From Planctomycetales bacterium (GTDB lineage Bacteria; Planctomycetota; Planctomycetia; Pirellulales; UBA7805), in NCBI GenBank assembly GCA_011772275.1, contig WVZU01000060.1:1400-11125 (forward strand): 9,726 nt of DNA, given 5' to 3'. Within the stretch, counting starts at the first letter, position 1, and the number at the start of each line of letters is the position of its first letter. A program made the position numbers and the translations under genes. Shown here piece after piece: positions 5,505 to 9,726 of this stretch. The notes under the pieces are model-generated. The model searched no databases. It was not told the DNA's origin and saw only the letters and a list, made by a program, of their open reading frames with translations.

Positions 5505-6790
5505 GCACGCGGCGGGGGATCGACCAGCGTTCGTAGATCGCCAAAGAAGTTGGGGTAGGTCTTCGCCGTGCATGCGGGGTTCTGGATCGCGACCCCTGGG
5601 ACCTTCAAGCCGGCCAGGGCGAGGCTCATCGCCATCCGGTGATCGTCGTAAGTCTCAACCTGGGCCGCCCGCACGGCTTGTGGCACGATCCGTAGCCCGT
5701 CCTCCCGTTCGTCCACTTCGGCACCCAGTTTACGCAGTTCACGTGCCAGATCGCCGATACGGTCGGTTTCTTTGTGGCGGATATGAGCCACCCCTCGGAT
5801 GGTGGTCGGGCCATTTGCGAACAGGGCCACGACGGCCAGGGTCTGCACGGTATCGCTGATGGGGTTCATGTCGACATCGATGCCGTAAAGCGGCCGGCCG
5901 CGGACGGTGATCGCGTCCGATCCGTAGTCGACCTCGCATCCCATGTCCGCCAGGCAATTGCAGAAACGGACATCGCCTTGGAGGCTGTCGTTGGACAAGC
6001 CGGTCACCGTCACCTCGCCGCGGGTAATCGCCGCGGCGGCCCAGAAGTAACTGGCGGCCGAGGCGTCGGGTTCGATCTGGTAATTGCAAGCCTGATATAC
6101 CTGCGGTGCTTGGATCTGCAGCCGGCCCGTCTGGGTCCGCTGTACTTCAACCCCAAACGCCTTCATGACCGCGATGGTCATCTCGACGTACGGCTTGGAT
6201 ACCAGCGGGCCGACGATTTCGATTTCCACGTCCGCGGCGGCCGTCGGCGCGACCATCAGCAGCCCGCTGAGGTACTGGCTGGAGATATCTCCTCGCATCC
6301 GGACCCGTCCCCCCTGCAGTCCCTCAGCCCGTACAAATACCGGGGGACATTTTCCGTCTGTTTCACAGCGGGCCTCCACGTTCAATTGCTGCAGTGCGTC
6401 GACCAGATCGCGGACGGGCCGTTGCCGCATTCGGGGTACGCCGTCCAGCCGATATTCACCCTGCCCGGCACAGACCAGGGCAGTGAGGAACCGCAGCGTT
6501 GTCCCACTATTGGCGGCAAACACGTCCGCGTGACGGCATGCCAGCCGTCCTTGGCAACCGGTGACGCGGAGGGGCGCCTGTCCCAGGTCGCCATCGATGG
6601 CGATCCCCAGCGCTTGCAGACCTGCGACCATTACCCGCGTATCCTCGCTATCCAACGTCCCCTGCAACGTGGACTGCCCCTTGGCCAGCGCGGCGCAAAT
6701 CAGGGCACGGTTGGTGATGCTCTTCGAACCCGGCGGTCGTACCGTGCCGCAGACCGGACCGGGGGCCGGCGTGATGGTTAACCAATGCAT
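5501..6790 (-). CDS. aroA: 3-phosphoshikimate 1-carboxyvinyltransferase (EPSP synthase)
   Basis: This 429-residue protein has the usual EPSP synthase length. It transfers the enolpyruvyl group of PEP to shikimate-3-phosphate, the sixth step of the shikimate pathway to aromatic amino acids, in the cytoplasm. Visible motifs are PPGSKSITNRAL (Lys23, substrate binding), NSGTTLRFLTAL (residues 94-105), DMNPISDTVQ with the catalytic Asp, KETDRI with the catalytic Glu, DDHRMAMSLA, and AKTYPNFF with a conserved Lys. In the PEP loop, Gly96 and Arg100 are kept, but the position of E. coli Pro101 is Phe. The ATG at 6788-6790 has no clear ribosome binding site; it is preceded by a TGCGGG tandem repeat and a likely promoter at 6902-6929. 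The stop codon TAG shares bases with the TAA of the convergent zinc-ribbon gene. Confidence 0.97.
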   Translation of the reverse strand: MHWLTITPAPGPVCGTVRPPGSKSITNRALICAALAKGQSTLQGTLDSEDTRVMVAGLQALGIAIDGDLGQAPLRVTGCQGRLACRHADVFAANSGTTLRFLTALVCAGQGEYRLDGVPRMRQRPVRDLVDALQQLNVEARCETDGKCPPVFVRAEGLQGGRVRMRGDISSQYLSGLLMVAPTAAADVEIEIVGPLVSKPYVEMTIAVMKAFGVEVQRTQTGRLQIQAPQVYQACNYQIEPDASAASYFWAAAAITRGEVTVTGLSNDSLQGDVRFCNCLADMGCEVDYGSDAITVRGRPLYGIDVDMNPISDTVQTLAVVALFANGPTTIRGVAHIRHKETDRIGDLARELRKLGAEVDEREDGLRIVPQAVRAAQVETYDDHRMAMSLALAGLKVPGVAIQNPACTAKTYPNFFGDLRTLVDPPPRA

Positions 6791-6794
6791 AGGA

Positions 6795-6815
6795 TGCGGG
6801 GTGCGGGATGCGGGT
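6795..6815. repeat. tandem TGCGGGN x3 just upstream of aroA
   Basis: Three copies of the heptamer TGCGGGN lie end to end, four bases before the aroA start on its own strand, where they read as CCCGCA repeats. They occupy the place where a ribosome binding site would be expected. Confidence 0.7.
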
Positions 6816-6838
6816 TTGGGAAAATCGACGGGTGAAGC

Positions 6839-6861
6839 GTGGATCCGGATTACGTATCCAC
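6839..6861 (-). other. possible hairpin in the aroA leader
   Basis: GTGGAT at 6839-6844 is complementary to ATCCAC at 6856-6861 across an 11-nt loop, within the predicted 5' leader of aroA. It is only six base pairs, and no known riboswitch or leader-peptide architecture is recognisable, so it may be incidental. Confidence 0.25.
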
Positions 6862-6901
6862 CTTGCTGTGACGGCCGGCCACCGGTCGCTCGATATTACC
6901 A

Positions 6902-6929
6902 AATATATAAACCCCCGGCTGGAGGTCAA
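6902..6929 (-). promoter_or_regulatory. sigma-70-like promoter for aroA
   Basis: On the minus strand, TTGACC (6924-6929) and TATATT (6902-6907) are separated by 16 bp. This is the best promoter match in the window. Transcription would begin near 6895, leaving a leader of about 105 nt. The -35 box contains the TGA stop codon of the upstream barrel gene (6926-6928), so aroA appears to have its own promoter even though it follows that gene closely on the same strand. Confidence 0.55.
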
Positions 6930-8440
6930 AAGAGAATCGTTTCCGAGATAGACAGTCCTTGGCGACGAAAGGTGGGATCATCGGAAAAATTGCCGATGGC
7001 TTCGATCTGGAAGAACGAGCGAGCGCTTGTTTTTCGCTGGTATCGCAAACCGACACCGTAGACGGGCGTTCCTGTCGGCGCTTGGAAGGCGAATTCGGGG
7101 ATCAGGGATTCGTCCTCGTGCCGGCGGAACCACTGCACACCCAAGGCGATACCCGTATTGTCGGCGGGGTCGGGGCTGGCAGAGATGGTCACGAGGGGGT
7201 CCACGGCGAAGGCGATCCGGAGACGGTCGAAATTGCCGCCGCTGATCGAATTCCAGCCCTTGGTCGCCCGGAACGCCGTGGCGTAATAGACACCTTTTTC
7301 GATCCCCAGCAGCTTGCCATCATGGATCCGCGGGCGATTGATTTCGATCACGTAGAGCTGCCCCGAACCGCGACCGGCACGATCGCCAATCTTAAACAAC
7401 GCTCGACCGGTCAGCGTGACCGTGCCACACGGCTTCGTGCCGCTGATGGCCAGGTAATGTGCATCCCCGCCGCTCAAGCGATTACGCCGCAGATACGCAT
7501 AGGTGCTCTCGAAAAACAGGCGACGGTAGTCGACAAATGCGTTGATGCCGTAGACATCCCCCCATCCGTTCTCAAAAGCGTCCACATCGTCCAGGCCAAA
7601 AAAGGCCTGCAAGTTCAGGTTGCTCAACGGGCCCACATAGTTCGTGTTCTTGTTAACCACAAAGCCCAGGATGTCGTCGTTGATCAACAGACGGTTGTGC
7701 AGTTCCAGCGGATACTTGCCCAAGACCAGGTGATAATCGCGGGGGACGAAGGGGTCGTGGATCAGGCCGCCCAGCAGACTGGCCAGTTCCGCTTCGATCC
7801 AGTAACGGTCCGGTATCCCTGTGCTGTTATCGACGTAACCGGACGGGTCGGAAAACTGGTAATACGAACCGCCCGTATTGCGGCGGCCGATCGGGCGCCA
7901 CTGAAGATGAGCTCGTTCGGTACCGGTCAGCCGCAAGTCCATTTCCACAAACAGTTGGTGGCCAACCAGGTGCTGGTGGCGGTCGTCCGCCTCCAAGGCG
8001 ATGCCGAACAGCTGGTACGCGCCGTACAAAACGAAGCGGGGATCCCAGTCATAACCGCTGGCGGGCCAATGCAGGTGCGGGCCGCCGGGAATGGGTCCCG
8101 TTCCCAGAAAGTCGTCAAACAGCGTGATCGGCTGGGGCGCTCGCCAACCTTCCGGCAGCCGCAGCACCGGGAAGTGCTGGTCCGCAGAGGGAAACGGCTG
8201 GTGCCAACCGTCCCCTTCGGGAGCGTAGAGGTACGATCCGCCGTGCAGCCTCAGTTCCTCCTCCAGCGGCGGTAAGGCCTGCAACCCGTCCTCCGCAGGG
8301 TCCGGCGGCAGCGGTGGGAACCCCTGCGGCGGAGGAATCCGCTCAGGCGGGCCAGGCGGCAGCTGAGCGCGGACTGGGCAGGGTGCTTGCCAGGCCAGCA
8401 GCAGGAGGGACAACAGCAGCAGTTTCGTCCAGTCAGACAT
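6926..8440 (-). CDS. predicted outer-membrane beta-barrel protein, partner of cytochrome
   Basis: With the ATG at 8438-8440 the product has 504 residues and a clear Sec signal peptide: MSDWTK, a Leu-rich core at 7-16, and a likely cut after Ala25 (VRA|Q). A start at 8539 would add 33 residues overlapping the upstream gene and hide the signal peptide, so I reject it. A Pro-rich spacer (about 27-55) is followed by a long region of short alternating-polarity strands with many Tyr, Trp and Phe. The protein ends in SETILF, and a C-terminal Phe is typical of outer-membrane barrels. I do not recognise a named family. It starts 11 bp after a multihaem cytochrome gene, so the two are almost certainly co-transcribed. 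A role as a porin-like sheath or outer-membrane partner for that cytochrome is an inference. A nonbarrel secreted beta-protein is the main alternative. Confidence 0.8.
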   Translation of the reverse strand: MSDWTKLLLLSLLLLAWQAPCPVRAQLPPGPPERIPPPQGFPPLPPDPAEDGLQALPPLEEELRLHGGSYLYAPEGDGWHQPFPSADQHFPVLRLPEGWRAPQPITLFDDFLGTGPIPGGPHLHWPASGYDWDPRFVLYGAYQLFGIALEADDRHQHLVGHQLFVEMDLRLTGTERAHLQWRPIGRRNTGGSYYQFSDPSGYVDNSTGIPDRYWIEAELASLLGGLIHDPFVPRDYHLVLGKYPLELHNRLLINDDILGFVVNKNTNYVGPLSNLNLQAFFGLDDVDAFENGWGDVYGINAFVDYRRLFFESTYAYLRRNRLSGGDAHYLAISGTKPCGTVTLTGRALFKIGDRAGRGSGQLYVIEINRPRIHDGKLLGIEKGVYYATAFRATKGWNSISGGNFDRLRIAFAVDPLVTISASPDPADNTGIALGVQWFRRHEDESLIPEFAFQAPTGTPVYGVGLRYQRKTSARSFFQIEAIGNFSDDPTFRRQGLSISETILF

Positions 8441-8451
8441 CCAAGGCGTGT

Positions 8452-9726
8452 TTACGGTTTCGTTTCCACTGTGGCAGCCGACGGCGACGAGGACCGCTGG
8501 TTCAGGTAGCGCAGAGCGGCGGAATCGGAAGGGGAACACAGATTTCCCACCGCGGATTGACCGACCTGAATCACCGCCTGCCGATGGTCGATCACGACGG
8601 ACTCCAACAAGTGCTTCAGATGCGAGGTGCCGATCCGATCCAACAACACGGGCGGAAGGTGGCGGAACAAGAGCCGGACGTCGATGCGATAGCTTCCGGC
8701 CAGATGGGGCAGCTGGACGGGATAGGTCCTGCCCATGGTGGCCAGGGGAGGCAGACTCCCCTTGGCCAGACGAAAGCTGGCGGGTCGGCCGTAGGAAGCC
8801 GCCACGCCGGTGGCCGGGCGGAGGACATTCACCGGCTGCAGGTGGCGATTGACCGACAAAATGACGCTGCGATCGGTACCGATGGTCGTCAAAGCCGTAA
8901 ATTTGTTCTGGAAGTTCAACAGATATTTGTCAAACGGGATCTTGCCCTTTTCCACGGCGTAACTGTGTTCGTCGCGGAGGTCACCGTTTGGATCCAGGTC
9001 GCCAGATTGAAAGATGGTTCGACCGTGTGGATCTCGGACGGTGATCTGGACCCAGGCCTGGCGTTCGGCAGTGAAGCCGGTGGGAAATGAGTGCCCGGCG
9101 GTGATGCTGGTCACATCGACGCGAATCCCGATTGCCTGGCCGGCGTCGGCCCAGGCCGGGGCTTGGACAGCGATCCGAGCCGCATTGCGCAACAGCTGAT
9201 AACGCTTTTCGCTGGCGATCCTCAGTGCGGTTCGGTTCGCTCGACGCAGCTCGGTCAAGGTCTTCTGTTGATACGGCGTCAGTTGGTCGAATTGGCGGTA
9301 GTCGACTTCGTACATCCAGTCAAGCTTGTGGGGGAACTCGGTATCGGGCAGGAGTGAATAATCCGGCCCGGCAAACGTATGGTCGCTTAGCCTGCGGAGG
9401 GGGATCCGTTGCGGATCGACATCGGGCACCGTGGCCGCGCGACCCAAGGGTCGCTGGTCGATCGGCACCGGCACGCCCGGCACGGGGCCCATGTGACAGC
9501 TCTGACAATTCTGGCCGCATTCGGCCGCCGGGCTGTTCTGCCATTCGCTGAACGCCTCTTCCAGGCGGAGCCCCGTAGGGCTGGTGACGTCGTGGCAAGT
9601 TCCGCAGAAGGCCGAGCTGGTCAGGTAGCTGCTGCCGGCGGAAGAATGGGTGCCGATCGCGGTGGAGACGGGATCGTCAAAGGGACCCATCAGGCAGCTG
9701 TCCAGCAGTTCGCCCGGCTGCAGACT
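8452..9726 (-). CDS. multihaem c-type cytochrome, N-terminal part beyond window
   Basis: The reading frame is open from the right edge to the stop at 8452, giving 424 visible residues. An internal Met at 9690 is not the real start, because the frame continues upstream without a stop. Two covalent haem sites are visible, CGTCH (visible residues 41-45) and CQSCH (74-78). An isolated Cys lies at 11, and more haems probably lie in the missing part. A beta-sandwich-like region follows, with GHSFPTGFTAERQAWVQITV and a GDLDPNGDLRDEHS segment, a module familiar from cytochrome c554-like multihaem proteins. The His in GHSFPTG could be a distal haem ligand. The mature protein should be periplasmic or outside the cell and carry electrons. 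The beta-barrel gene follows after 11 bp. Confidence 0.88.
   Translation of the reverse strand, partial: SLQPGELLDSCLMGPFDDPVSTAIGTHSSAGSSYLTSSAFCGTCHDVTSPTGLRLEEAFSEWQNSPAAECGQNCQSCHMGPVPGVPVPIDQRPLGRAATVPDVDPQRIPLRRLSDHTFAGPDYSLLPDTEFPHKLDWMYEVDYRQFDQLTPYQQKTLTELRRANRTALRIASEKRYQLLRNAARIAVQAPAWADAGQAIGIRVDVTSITAGHSFPTGFTAERQAWVQITVRDPHGRTIFQSGDLDPNGDLRDEHSYAVEKGKIPFDKYLLNFQNKFTALTTIGTDRSVILSVNRHLQPVNVLRPATGVAASYGRPASFRLAKGSLPPLATMGRTYPVQLPHLAGSYRIDVRLLFRHLPPVLLDRIGTSHLKHLLESVVIDHRQAVIQVGQSAVGNLCSPSDSAALRYLNQRSSSPSAATVETKP

Noticed and set aside
6959..8275. 438-codon plus-strand open frame opposite the barrel gene
   Set aside because: It is antisense to a gene with a signal peptide and barrel features. 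The translation has no recognisable domain.

Overview
The window looks like a chromosomal segment of a planctomycete, probably Pirellulaceae-like. The basis is moderately high GC, mostly weak Shine-Dalgarno signals, a small zinc-ribbon protein and long hypothetical proteins of a planctomycete type, and a repeat-rich noncoding stretch. The lineage is an inference from style and recognisable families, not from a marker gene.

Layout. (1) 1-3011, minus strand: a compact three-gene cluster read right to left. It encodes a membrane-anchored protein of unknown function (2067-3011), an EcsA/ABC-2 type ATPase (1288-2070) joined to it by a 4-bp ATGA overlap, and a polytopic permease that runs off the left edge (1-1209). 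Together they look like one ABC exporter with a dedicated periplasm-facing partner. (2) 3012-4429: about 1.4 kb without a convincing gene. It holds several different repeats: a 125-bp segment bounded by inverted repeats, a diverged 52-bp direct repeat, and three copies of a hairpin with the loop CAAAGA. (3) 4430-5119, plus strand: a lipoprotein cyclophilin whose usual catalytic Arg is Gln. (4) 5271-5504, plus strand: a 77-residue zinc-ribbon protein with a strong ribosome binding site. It ends tail to tail with aroA, the two stop codons sharing CTAA. (5) 5501-6790, minus strand: aroA (EPSP synthase, shikimate pathway). A good sigma-70-like promoter for it begins inside the stop codon of the gene upstream. 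(6) 6926-8440 and 8452-9726, minus strand: an outer-membrane beta-barrel-like protein preceded, 11 bp away, by a multihaem c-type cytochrome whose N-terminal part lies beyond the right edge.

The most interesting functional hypothesis is that the cytochrome and barrel pair forms an electron-transfer module at the outer membrane, analogous to porin-cytochrome conduits. The most interesting noncoding signal is the hairpin and inverted-repeat collection at 3199-3978. I found no CRISPR array, rRNA, convincing tRNA or transposase gene.
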